Positions 23,540-34,146 of a DNA stretch of 64,000 nt are shown here, piece after piece. The translations under genes and the position numbers were made by a program. Below the pieces are notes generated by a model that was not told where the DNA came from, did no database searches, and saw only the letters and a list, made by a program, of their open reading frames with translations. Origin of the DNA: Anthoceros angustus. Taxonomy: Eukaryota; Streptophyta; Anthocerotopsida; Anthocerotales; Anthocerotaceae. The DNA lies in NCBI GenBank assembly GCA_010909165.1, contig VJWM01000234.1:124001-188000 (forward strand), given 5' to 3'. Each line of letters opens with the position of its first letter. Position 1 is the stretch's first letter.

Positions 23540-24560
23540 GCAGCGTGCGTTGTGAGAAAACTACGAGGGCTTTCAGTTAGAATGTTGAATGCAGATAATC
23601 ATACACATGTCCTGTTTACTAATACAGAATGCCAGGTAATAGACTCTTTTGATCATAGGAAGATACTTGCCTATGGGTCATCAGATCACGACATGTTTCG
23701 CCTCCATACTCAGAGTGGAGCAGTAGGGTCACACCTTGCCAAGGATGTCTCCCAAGCCTCTGCACAACAAATAACAAAAACTCAATTGTGGCATGTTAGA
23801 CTAGGTCACCCCCACAGTGCTAAGTTGCAGAAACTAGCTACTAGTGACCCTATGAAGATAGATATTGGTGTCGCTTGACTACCTTACCCTTGTGTAAATC
23901 ATGCGTCTTGTCTAAGAGGCATCAAGCAACTTTTCACAATCAGGCTCCCCATAGAGCCTCTGAAGTGCTTAATTTAGTTCACACAGACCTATGTGGACCT
24001 CTTTTTCAAGAGTCCATAGGTGGCGGGAAGTACTTCTTAACCTTCACAGATGATAAGACACGTTTTGTTACCTCTTACATCTTGAAGAACAAGAGTGAAT
24101 GCTTCTCTCGTTTTAAGGAATATATGAAACATGCTGAGAGATGACTGGAAAGCAGTTAAAGACTCTTCGATCTGACAATGGAGGGGAATTCACATCAGGA
24201 GAATTCCCCACATATTGTGCAGATGAAGGGATAGGTAGACAACTTACAGTTGTCTATACACCTCAACAGAATGGTGTTGCTGAGCGCCTAAATTTGATCT
24301 TGCAAGAGATGACTTCCTCTCTTCTCCATCAAGCTCAGCTACCATTGCCCTATTGGGCAAAAGCTCTTATGACCTCTACATACTTACGGAACAGACTGCC
24401 AACCAGTGATGTTGTCGGGATGACACCCTATAGGTCTTCACTGGCAGGAAGCCATCTCTTCTCCACTTGAAGATGTTTGGTTGTCTTGTCTATGCCTTCA
24501 TACCTAAAGAGAAGCGCAAGAAATTCTCAAAAGGCAAGCTTCTAATATTGGGCTATTGTG
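23540..24560 (+). pseudogene. Copia integrase, well preserved
   Basis: Three overlapping plus-strand frames (23552-23878, 23875-24144, 24141-24470) encode a nearly continuous integrase. The GAG-pre-integrase block is LWHVRLGHPHSAKLQKLA; the zinc-binding CKSCVLSKRH follows. The core has catalytic Asp in HTDLCGP, then KYFLTFTDDKTRF, LRSDNGGEF, YTPQQNGVAERLN and a PYWAKALMTSTYL block. Two small frame changes (near 23876 and 24142) and a break near 24470 disrupt it. The C-terminal piece KMFGCLVYAFIPKEKRKK continues to 24560. The enzyme would insert cDNA into the genome. Confidence 0.9.
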
Positions 24561-25255
24561 GGAGAGAAGCCGGGGCTTAGATTCCCCTCTACGCCACACT
24601 TATCCCACTATCGCCTGCATACATTGGGTTTCATCCCATGAGACTTGTGTGAACAATCGGATTCTGGAGAACCAATCGCTATTTGTAGCAACACACTACC
24701 TCAGCCTTCTAAACAAGCAAGGCGCTCTCTAAAGTTCCCTCTACAGTAGCTGCACCTCCTGCACTGCTCTGAAAAACCGCCAGTTCTCGACCTACAACGA
24801 CACTACACAATTGCAGGTCATGCCTTAGCAGCAAGGAGTCTATCGCGGGCGCCCAGGGACCCCCTGACCCACACCGCAACTTCGTCCCTACTTCTAAGAC
24901 CAATCTCTACTCGGGGCGCCCTATTACTTGCAGTTTGGGATTCGGCCCTTAGGCTCGCTTGTGGCCTTCCACTATTACCTACACTCTAATCCGCTACCCA
25001 TCATCCACTCATCATCCTCCTCAATGCTCAACTCATCTCCTCGTCCTCCTCCTATTCTAACCTCAATTCAGGCTCACTGGCCTCGGCTCACCCTTACGGC
25101 ACAACTACCTGGGGTCCGCCTACAAGCTAGCAAGTTCTTCCTTGGGCCGGTTGCTATGAGTTTGACACTGCAATGAGAACCTCTGTGAGTCTTTCCCCGT
25201 AGTCTACCCTCAAGCCGAGTTCCTTGGGCATCGCCACAAACCCAAATAATTGGGA
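24561..25255 (+). pseudogene. Copia integrase-RT linker, inverted copy of 44600-45170
   Basis: Directly after integrase. It matches the complement of 44600-45170 over most of its length (for example CGAACTTCGTCCCTACTTCTAAG-like sequence and CAAGCAAGGCGC). Translations are Pro/Ser-rich with no domain, as expected for the copia linker between integrase and RT. No RT follows; gypsy sequence begins near 25256. Confidence 0.65.
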
Positions 25256-25524
25256 GGAGGAAAGATAGGCATGATGGAAGGATGAGGAAGCAGGAGGTTA
25301 TCGTACGGGATTTGGTTCTTCTATACAGACTGGACTTCCTGTGAAGCTTAAGGTGAGATGGATGGGACTTTATGAGGTGGTGGTAAGATACAGAGGAATG
25401 GATCTCAGTAACTACGAGTGTTGGATGGAGATTTCATCACGACTGTGAGTGAATGGGTGGAAGGTTAAGAAGCAATTTTCACTGAGACTGCTGTTGCGAG
25501 GACGCAAACAGGTGAGGAGGAGTA
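25256..25524 (+). pseudogene. Gypsy integrase C-terminal end and polypurine tract
   Basis: The sequence matches 30835-31112: GAAGCAGGAGGTTATCG, a GATTTGGTTCTTCTATAC block and GATGGATGGGAC. It encodes the DLVLLY...RWMGPYEVV C-terminal integrase block, with several deletions relative to that copy. It ends in GGTGAGGAGGAGTA, the polypurine tract ahead of the LTR. Confidence 0.8.
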
Positions 25525-26470
25525 TGTGGAATGCAAAAGTTTGGGCAACCAGCCAAAAGAGCGGAGGAAGAACGAACTTGATCTTTTTTTGCCGAAATCG
25601 ATTGGAAGGGATCATGCCAAGAATTTTTGAATCCTTTGGAGCTGGAGTTGTAGGATACTGTTAGGAAGGCGTAGGGATATCTTGGGAAAAGAAATAATAA
25701 AACGACCCCGTGCGAGACAAGAAGGCATCCGGCGGGCGGTAGACAGACCACCGTAGGTTGCCACACTACGGGGGTAGGCTGAGAGGAAGAGCAGGCTACC
25801 ACGGTAGGCTAGCAGACTACCGCGGTAGGCTGACAAAATCTCGGCTAGAAAGAAAATTAGGATGGGGGATATCCACTATATATGCTCACCAATAGGGGAA
25901 TAGATAAATAGGATTAATTAGAAGGTACTTAGTTAGGGGTTGCCAATAGGACAGGGAATTTAGGCAGGATTAGGAATTTTAGGATGGAAAACCAAATCTA
26001 GGGTTGAGGGGCCTCTAGGTGGCAGACATCCAAGGAGGGCAAAGTGCAGTTTTGGCAGCTCCTCCTTCACTTCGCGGCAGACTGGAGCGTAAGAAGAAGG
26101 ACACGGAGAAGGAAGGGGAGGCTACCATCGCCGTCGCTGTCGCCGTCGCCATCGCCATCGCTGCGAGTTAGAAGAGAGAAGGAAGCCGTCATCGCCACAA
26201 GCGAGCTGGGAGGGTTATGAAGGCTAGGTCTATGTTACGGACGACTCAGTTATATATCAATACTGATCTTACACCATTGCAATGGAAGATTAAGAAGGAG
26301 AAGTTACCGCTTTCAGAGCTGCTCGTGGCCGCAAAGTCAACGGCTTTCTTTCATGGGGATGAATTTGGTGGTGTTTAGCCCTCGCTCATGCATTTCATTA
26401 ACATTATTGATTGATTGAAGATTATTTGTCGTAGAGGTGGCGACCCACAGTAGTCCGACCATTACCATCC
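25525..26470 (+). repeat. Gypsy 3' LTR, family 1 (copy a)
   Basis: It begins TGTGGAATGC after the polypurine tract and matches 31113-31570 (GGATATCCACTATATATGC, GATTAATTAGAAGGTA). A TATATAT box sits near 25878. Short palindromes of the form CTACCGCGGTAG (25817-25828) and CTACCACGGTAG (25796-25807) lie in its first part. Homology to copy b fades near 26090, so the 3' limit is uncertain. Confidence 0.75.
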
Positions 26471-27355
26471 TTTGACCGCCTTCACGCCTCGTCTGGGGGG
26501 TCGTCATTCCTGCTTTTCTTTTCCGATATCCCTTCGCCTTTCTAACAATATTTTACAACCCCGACGAGGTGTTAGCCTTAAACGTGCACACCTCCTTGTT
26601 CTTTCCTCATGTCCCGTTTTCGCATCGCTCGTTGGAGGCCGCTCTAAACTCGCTCTAAAAAGACTCCTTGTAACATACAACCCATGACCACTTGCTTCGT
26701 TTTCAGTTTGTTTGCACACTTCAAACACCAAGTTGCATTTGCCAAAATCAAGAACGTGTGTCGAAAGTTTGTACTCCTAACATCTGACTGCTCGCGTTTT
26801 GCAGAAAGCGGACGTGCAAGAACGGGCGTTGCATCTGACGTCAACAAACACAACTCCAATAAACGGCAAGGTGAGAGGCTAATGTAAATTTAGTGTCGAT
26901 AAAGTCTCAAAGTCTCAAGGTTTCAGCTTGAAACGCTATCCAACAACACTCAATTTTCCGCTCAGCCACCAATGAAATGACAGTTAACCCGTTTTCTTGA
27001 TGCATAGTTTCTTACATTGTAATTGCCTATCGAAATATTCGCGTTTGGACAAGATACTCGAAATGATAAACTTTCTATCCGGACCGTACAATGAGCAGAG
27101 GAAGAAATATGACTGTGAAGACCAGGCACATCCCAAATCACGGTTGTACACTCCTTCAACCCCGGTAGAATATACCTAGGAAGTATCTCACAAGTCCGTA
27201 AAACTATAAAAGTGCTCTGGTAAAACGGTGGAAAATAGCTCGAACACTTTAATGTGCGAAAGTAAAAAATTGATAGGTTTTTTACTTGAAAGAGAGAGAA
27301 AAGGGAGTTGTGTTTGGATGCAGGCAACAGCCTTTAGTGCGTGACAGACTTGGCT
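26471..27355. other. No recognisable gene
   Basis: Mixed-composition DNA beginning with a GCCTCGTCTGGGG motif (26485-26497) that resembles the junction at 17308. Open frames up to 121 codons occur on both strands but show no domain and overlap each other. Confidence 0.5.
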
Positions 27356-27484
27356 ATCCCTGGCCTCACCGAGGGCGGCTCGGCCCCAAACCCCGGCCGC
27401 CTTATGCCGTGGAACGACGCCAAGACGGCTCAGAACGCCTTCGCCCATGCCTCGACTGTTTCTCGTGCCATGACGCCTCCGTCC
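27356..27484. repeat. GC-rich junction sequence, copy 1
   Basis: About 130 bp of GC-rich DNA (CGGCTCGGCCCCAAAC, GCCGCCTTATGC, GACGCC...CCTC) directly before a truncated gypsy RNase H. A clear relative stands at 28865-28973 in the same position. Origin unknown. Confidence 0.6.
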
Positions 27485-28864
27485 TCTAATACATTATTTG
27501 CTAGCTTGACATTTCATGTGGATCATTTCACGTTGAAGTACCTCAGAACAAGTCGATTTATCGTGACGTGGTAAAATGCCGTACAAGAATTGATGTGATA
27601 ACCAAAGTCAGCAAGACTGATGCGTACTTCATTTCGTCTCAAAACCGGAGAACGACTTGAGGCCACTGATGACCAGTTCCCTGACGAAGAATTGGTCGCC
27701 ACAACGAATGTTGAGGGAGATGAACAGAGCGCAGCTGAGTGATTGAAACCCACGGGAGATGGTGGAGTGCCGGGCACACATTGGGCGAGAGCCGCGACTG
27801 TGGTGAGCAAATGAGGGCTGCAAAGCTTGAGGCCAGGAATCCAAGAATGATGAGGGACTGCAGAGGAGCGCAGCGGAAGGAAGGGAGGACGCACGTGGCG
27901 CCGAGGAGGTAGAATGCTTAGGGCCCGTGAGCGAGGATGGCCTCGAGATGACATGCTAGAAGGAGATGGTGGAGAGTCCACATCCCAAGAAGTGCTGCAG
28001 TGAGCTACAAGAGAACCACCACGACCATGGGTCGATACGTGGATGGTCGCACAAGAGGTACAGCCGCCAAGAGGTCACCCAAAGAACTGGACCCGAGCGT
28101 AAGGTCAAATCAATAAAGAATCTGTGGAGGAGAGAAGAACTTACACAGAAGTACAAGACGATGCTACGAGGCAGGGCTCTACGGTCGAAAGGTGAAGGAA
28201 GTAGATTGGCAAATGAGACACTATCCGGATCGCCAATAGGCGATCCGCCGAAACGGTATGAATGGAAGGAAGAGATTTGAACGTGAGGGGCGTTCATGCC
28301 CAAGATACCGTTGAATGGTGAGGTACGAAATTTCTAGAGCATGGCATCATGCCCGATGGTTTGTCTAGGAGGGCGAGTTTTTTCCATAAGGCAGCCCCTT
28401 ATTGTCTAAGGGAAGGAGTCCTATACAAGCTGGGCCCGGACGAGAAGATTCGGCGGTGTCTCGAGGTCGAAGAGGCTGCACTTGTCACGGAGGCACTGCA
28501 TGCAGAAGAGGCCGGCGGACACTATTCGGTACAGGTGACAGTAAAGAAGATCTTAAATGCAGGCTTCTGGTGGGCCACGATGCAAAAGGATGTGTGGGAA
28601 TTCACTCGGAGGTGTGATGCGTGTCAGAGGGTTGGGCGGCCTACATTGTCGACACAATGGCCCCTCGCCTATATACTACCGCTAGCACCATTCGAGAAGT
28701 GGGGAATCGATTTCGTGGGGCCAATCAAGCCACCTACCCAGTGGACAAGGAAGCAGTACATTTTGGTGGCCACGGACTATTGCACGAAGATGGTGGAAGC
28801 GAGGACGAGAAGGACGACGCACTGCAAGAGCAAGTTTCGAGAACATCATGGCTATCGCCCGGTC
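27485..28864 (+). pseudogene. Gypsy RNase H end-integrase, tandem copy 1
   Basis: It begins within RNase H (FHVDHFTLKYL) and runs through the connection region to integrase. The intact frame at 28349-28939 has PDGLSRR, a [20 protein letters not shown] zinc finger and [14 protein letters not shown]. Compared with copy 2 (28974 on) it lacks many small blocks of 1-20 bases in the 27600-28300 connection region, while substitutions are few. It stops after the ENIMA block near 28855, before the second catalytic Asp. Confidence 0.88.
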
Positions 28865-28973
28865 GAGTGGGGCGTCGGCCCCAAACTCGCCGCCTTATGC
28901 GAGGAGCAGAGCGATGACGCCTTTAGACGGTCCGCCTAACGGCCTCGACCTTCTCGGCCATGACGCCCCTCTT
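28865..28973. repeat. GC-rich junction sequence, copy 2
   Basis: GGGCGTCGGCCCCAAACTCG, CCGCCTTATGC and CATGACGCCCCTCTTCC match copy 1 at 27356-27484, with indels. It links the end of tandem copy 1 to the start of copy 2. Confidence 0.65.
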
Positions 28974-31097
28974 CCTAATACATTATTTGCTAGCTTGCAA
29001 AGTGACATTTCATGTGGATCATTTCACGTTGAAGTACCTTGTGAACAAGTCGTTGTCGTGACGGATAGCTGTGGTATCTGCGCCGCAGAATTGATGTGAT
29101 AACCAAAGCCGGAAGCAACATCTGCATGCAGACTTCATTTCTCGTCTGAAAACCGGAGAACGACTTGAGGCCATCATGACCGCCACCGAAGAATTGGTCG
29201 CCACAACGAATGTTGAGGGAGATGAACAGGAGCAGCGGCAGTTGAGTGATTTAGAAACCCACGGGGAGATGGTGGAGTGCCAGCAGGGGCACACAGGGGC
29301 GCGAGAGCCGCGACCCCAGGGTGAGCAGTCAGGAGGGCTGCAAGCGGAGGCCATAGGAATGGCGAAGAATGATGAGGGACTTGCAGAGGAGCTGCAGGCG
29401 GAAGGAAGGGGGAGTGACGCACGCACAGGGCGTGCTGAGGAGGTAGGAATGCTAGGGCCCAGGAGCGAGGATGGCCCTGAGATGACATGCGAGAAGGGAG
29501 ATGGTGGAGAGTCCACATCCCAAGAAGTGCTCGCAGTGGAGCTACAAGGAGAACCATCGGTCGACCATGGGTCGATAACAGGGATGGCTGCACAAGAGGT
29601 ACAGCGGGGCGAAGAGGTCACCCAAAGAACTCGGTCTGGACCCGAGCGTAAGGTCAAATCAACAGCACCAGGAGGAGAGGAAGAACTTACACAGGAAGTA
29701 CAAGACGACGAGCTACGAGGCAGAGGCTCTACGGCTCGGGTCGAGCAGGAAGGAAGTAGATTGGCAAATGAGACGACCCTATCCGGGACTGCCAATAGGC
29801 GATCCGGCCGGAAACGGCGTGGTATGAATGGAAGGAAGAGACTTGAACGTGAGGGTCAACCATGCCCAAGACATTTGCTGAACGGCGAGGTCCGCAAATT
29901 CCTGGAGCATGGAACCATGCCTGATGGTTTATCTCGAGAAGGGCGCGCAGTCTTTATCCATAAGGCCGCACCCTATTGCCTAAGGGAAGGAGTCCTATAC
30001 AAGCTTGGCCCGGACGAGAAGATCCGACGGTGTCTCGAGGCTGAAGAAGCAGCACTCGTCACCGAGGCATTACATGCAGAAGAGGCCGGCGGCCACTATT
30101 CAGTACAGGTGACCGCGAAGAAGATCTTAAATGCAGGCTTCTGGTGGGCTACAATGCACAAGGATGTGTGGGAATTTATTCGGAGGTGTGATGCGTGTCA
30201 GAGGGTTGGGCGGCCTACACTGTTGACACAATGGCCCCTCACCTATATATTACCGCTAGCACCGTTCGAGAAGTGGGGAATCGATTTCGTGGGACCGATC
30301 AAGCCACCCACCCAGTGGACAAGGAAGCAGTACATTTTGGTGGCCACGGACAATTGCACGAAGATGGCGGAAGCGGAAGCGACGAGAAAGGACGACGCAC
30401 CTGCAATTGGTCAGCGACCGGGGAACCCATTTCCTCAACTCTGTCGTGGAGTCCCTAACCACCTACTTCAACAGTCGACATCGAAAGACGACCCCAAGGC
30501 GAACGGATTGAGAAGACGAACGGGTTGTTATGCACGATCCTCACCAAGGTAACTGTAACACACATGTATGATTGGGATGCTAAATTACATTTAGCACTGT
30601 GGGCTTACAGGACCGCGGAGAAGGTAACCACCAAAAAGACCCCTTATTATCTGACATATGGAATGTCCCCTGTTATGCCTGTGGAATTCGAAGTACCTAC
30701 CTATAGGATCATAGAGGATGAACGCATGACAGTAGAAGATAGTCAAGTAGCTAGGTTAGAGACCTTCGTAGAATAGGAAGAACGTAGAGAAGATGCCTTA
30801 GAGGAGACCCAGGGGATTCAGGAACTCAGGAAAGACCGACATGATGGGAAAATGAGGAAGCAGGAGGTTATCGTAGCTGGGGATTTGGTTCTTCTATACG
30901 ATAGTCGGTACCTGGACTCTCCAGGGAAGTTTAGACTGAGATGGATGGGACCCTATGAAGTGGTGGCAGTATATGAGAATGGATCCGTGCAACTGCGAGT
31001 GCTAGATGGGGATTTAGATGCCAACTAGGGTAAACGGGTGGAAGGTTAAGAAATACCTCCAGCCCGAGGTGCCTGTTGTTTGCGAGGACGCAAACAG
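28974..31097 (+). pseudogene. Gypsy RNase H end-integrase-C-terminus, tandem copy 2
   Basis: The frame at 29176-30552 (458 codons) is the longest in the window. A Glu/Gly-rich connection region is followed by PDGLSREGRAVFIHKAAP. The HHCC finger (HAEEAGGHY, then RRCDACQR) and catalytic core ([18 protein letters not shown]) come next. After a shift the second Asp appears in VSDRGTHFLNSVVESL (about 30400-30460). Then 30525-30776 gives HLALWAYRTAEKVTTKKTPY and GMSPVMPVEFEVP. The C-terminal GDLVLLYDSRYLDSPGKF block and RWMGPYEVV run to about 31020. Upstream RT is absent; the start abuts the GC-rich junction. Confidence 0.92.
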
Positions 31098-31112
31098 GTG
31101 AGGAGGGGAGTA
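31098..31112 (+). other. Gypsy polypurine tract
   Basis: GTGAGGAGGGGAGTA lies immediately before the LTR start TGTGGAATGC. It matches the tracts at 25512-25524 and 63464-63477 in position. Confidence 0.8.
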
Positions 31113-32062
31113 TGTGGAATGCAAAAGTTTGGGCAACCAGCCCAAAAGAGCCGGAGGAAGAACGAAATTGATTCTTTTTGGCTAAAATCGATTGGAAGGG
31201 AGCATGTTGGGAATTTTCTGAGAAACTTGGAGCTGTAGGGTAGTGGTGGGGAAGCAGAGAGGATATCCCAGGGAAAAGAAACGGGTCCAAATGACCCCTG
31301 GGCGAGAGGAGCGGCAGCCCGGCGAGGTCAGACTACCACTGTAGTCAACGAATCTCGCTAAAAAGGGAAACTAGAATAAATGGATATCCACTATATATGC
31401 TCACCAATAGGGAAGTAGATAAATAGGATTAATTAGAAGGTAATTAATTAAAGGAGATAGTGCGAAAATAGGAAATTAGGTAGGCTTGGGTAATTTAGGT
31501 GTGAACCCATCTAGGGTGGAATTAGTGTGGAATCCAAGGAGGGCAAAGTGCACTTTGAGGCAGCGCCAACTCCCTCTTCGGACTGAGGCATCCTCACTCG
31601 CAAAAGCCGAGACTCGGAGCAAGAGGAGGAGAAGCCATCACTCACAACCCCCAAGCGGCCGAGAGAAGGAGGGAGCCAAGGAAAGGAAGAGGGGAACCCC
31701 AGCTAGCGAGGAGAGAAGAGGAAGGCGCCAAGCGCCCGAGAAGCGAGGTCTCAAGCAAGTCAGGGTGGCGCAGAGCCGCGAGCATCGGAGGCCGCCGAGG
31801 GCGTAAGGCAGGACCCGAGGTGCAGGGCGGTGCTAGACAAATTGGGAGTTGGACAAGGAGAGCGACTATTTCCCACCCTGAAGGAGAGCCAAGGAAACTT
31901 GGCAACAAATTGAAGCATCAAGAGCCTAACATTGAAATTGTGTGTTAGGAGAAATTTTGCTGCCAGTCTCGAGGATAAGGAGCGTTTGAGAGCAAAGTCT
32001 TGAGGCCGCCAATTGGGAAGTAATTCAATCCCCTAGCAGCATTTGGGAAGGAGAACGCCACC

Positions 32063-34110
32063 ATGCCTCGAGCAGGAAAGGGCAAGGGAAAGGAACCGCC
32101 TGCCAAGGGTTCCTCCTCGCGAGGAGGAAAAGGAAAGAAAGCGTGAGCCTGGCGCCAGTGTGAGGGGTGAGGTCGAGATGCCTCAATTCACTGCTTTGTG
32201 GGCACCAACCCCGATTGGTGATTTCGCAAGGCGAGGAAGATGACATCCAATTGTATGGCCGCCAATGGGCCTACACCAATTTGGAATTGATTGAGGAGTG
32301 TTACATCAACCTCCATCAATCGGAAGCCCTTGCGCTGCCGAGAGGAATGCTCGAACGGATCCCCTGGCCGGACCAGCATTCAAGTGTATGGAGACCGAGG
32401 AGGAGAGCTCAGAATTTCTCCCTCGAGAGGACAAATGGAGGGAAGAGGATTGCCTCTCGAGATTCCGCAGAGTCCTCGACATGATGGATGGAGGAGTGAA
32501 GGCCCACGCCAAGAATGGTGGAAGACTGAGAGATCAAGGAGTCAAGGAGGCTTTCTAAAGATTGTGTTGGGGTTGGTAATATCCAACGGACTTTATTTCA
32601 GCACCAACTTCCTCCAATTTTTGTGGAAGATTTCAGAGGAGCCAAGCCGGATTGGGGCACCATAATGTATGAGGCTATACATCACATGTGGAGAAGCTCC
32701 TCAAGCCAAATTCGTGGATGAGGAAGGGCCAAGGCTGCTATCTTAGCACCTATTTGGTGCATTTGTGGGAAACCGAGGGGCTCTCACAAGAAGGAGCTTG
32801 AGGATGCATGGCATCCCTTTGAAATAATCCATCCAAGCTTGAAAGGCCTTTGCCTTTGCTTGAGGAAGACATGGGAGGTCGACTCCACAAGCAGAGGCCA
32901 AGGGCGGAAGTGAGGCAACAGGTTGCCGGGAGGAGGCCTTTCCCACAAGAGCAAGGGGAAGGAGAGGAGGACTATGTGGAGGGGTGACAACCCCAAGGGT
33001 GGGGGAGTCCCCACCATCTCGTGGGTGCCTAGGGAAGAGGCACTCCCCACCCCAGGGAGGCACCACCCAAGGTGGCAGTATCACCGAGGCAAGCCCACCA
33101 CGGTAGGTAGGCATCACCGAGGGAGCATCACCGCAGCAGGCACCACGCCAGGCAAGCACTGCGGTGGGGGGGGAGAAGGCGGTGAGCGCCTGGCAGCCGC
33201 CATCACCGCTACCGGGTGGAGAGGATGGAGCGACGGAGGGGACCCGCTGCCGGAGCACGAGGGAGCTGGAAATTTCCAAAGCAAGAAGAAGGGGTGAATT
33301 TGGGCCCCTAGACGGAGTGCTTGTGAAGCACTCACCATGTGGATTTGAAGGCTAGAACTAGCACCTTGTGGGCATGCAAGAGGAAGTGCAACCCAAGAGA
33401 TGGCAGGAGAAGACCAAATGGCACCAGGCCATGGAGTCCGATGAGAAGGCAGCCAAGTTGGAGAAGGTGGAGAAACTCACAACCTTGTGGATCACGCGCT
33501 GGAGAAGGTCTTGAGGGAAGTTGTCCCAAACGGAGGAAAGAGCCATCCGAGCAACCACCCAAGGACTCATGGAGATGTGGAGGAGCATTTTGCCCAATTA
33601 GAGCAAAGGAAGGGCAAAACCGAGGCTCTAGGAGAGAAGGCGGTCCAAAGAAATGGACGAGGATGTGTGATGGCTACCCAAGCCATCAAAATCCGGGACA
33701 TGGAGGAAGAATTGAGACGAACCCGGTACAATCTAGAAGAGAAGAGCGCGGAGTTGGAAGCTCAAGACCAACAATTGCAGGAGCTGGAGCACAAGAAGAG
33801 TGCCTGGCAAGCGGAGAGGGAAGGGCTTGCTCAGCAGCTAGGGGACTTGGAAGGAAGGAGGTCCCAAGAAGAGGAGTACCACAAGAAAGTGGTACATAGG
33901 ATGCTGGTAGTAACGAAGCGGAGGTTCTGGGCGGATTATGCCCTTCTGGTAAAGATGGCCAACCAGCTGAGAGAAGCGAGGGAGGAGAATGTAACCCTCC
34001 ATATGAAGGTGGGGGAATTGACCACCGCGAGAGACGCCTACAAGAGTAGGTGTGAGGATGGAGAGTGGCCCACGGAGATTGATGATCTCCAAATGCAGTA
34101 TCATAGCTTA
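32063..34110 (+). pseudogene. Accessory LTR ORF (copy iii): basic start, N-domain, coiled coil
   Basis: The ATG at 32063 sits in CCACCATGC, a good plant start context. The product opens MPRAGKGKGKEPPAKG, a basic tail that could bind nucleic acid. The N-domain at 32270-32930 matches 12901-13660 (LIEECYINLHQ, YFSTNFLQFLWKI). A Gly/Pro-rich segment follows (32950-33290). The frame at 33487-34125 is a strong coiled coil (RDMEEELRRTRYNLEEK, then LEAQDQQLQELEHKK). Stops and shifts near 32140, 32560 and 33300 break it. It has no enzymatic motif. At codon TTA (34108) it is split by the DNA transposon and continues in frame at 43178. Confidence 0.75.
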
Positions 34111-34111
34111 G
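34108..34111 (+). repeat. Target-site duplication TTAG, left
   Basis: TTAG directly precedes the inverted repeat and recurs at 43175-43178 after the other end. A three-base TTA with one extra base inside the element is the alternative reading. Confidence 0.8.
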
Positions 34112-34146
34112 AACATGCTATTTAGTGAAGGGGGTGATTATTCAAC
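34112..34146 (+). repeat. Terminal inverted repeat, left
   Basis: 35 bp. It matches the complement of 43140-43174 except at about three or four positions. Key parts are AACATGCTATT and AGTGAAGGGGGTGA. Confidence 0.88.

Larger units (their letters stand above)
31113..34111 (+). repeat. Gypsy 3' LTR, family 1 (copy b), left portion
   Basis: It starts TGTGGAATGCAAAAG after the polypurine tract and has a TATATAT box at about 31392-31398. A GACTAC-CACT-GTAGTC hairpin lies at 31331-31346. From about 32040 it carries the accessory ORF. It is cut at 34111 by the DNA transposon and resumes at 43175. By analogy with the 4.3-kb LTR at 53067-57370, this LTR likely runs to about 44.1 kb (roughly 3.9 kb without the insert); I could not fix its exact end. 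Confidence 0.65.

Noticed and set aside
29019-29795. 258-codon minus-strand ORF
   Set aside because: Exact antisense of the gypsy connection region (plus-strand frame with integrase motifs); Ser/Pro composition is a shadow effect.
33332-33597. Minus-strand ORFs across the coiled-coil ORF
   Set aside because: Shadow frames opposite a coiled coil with supported homologues.
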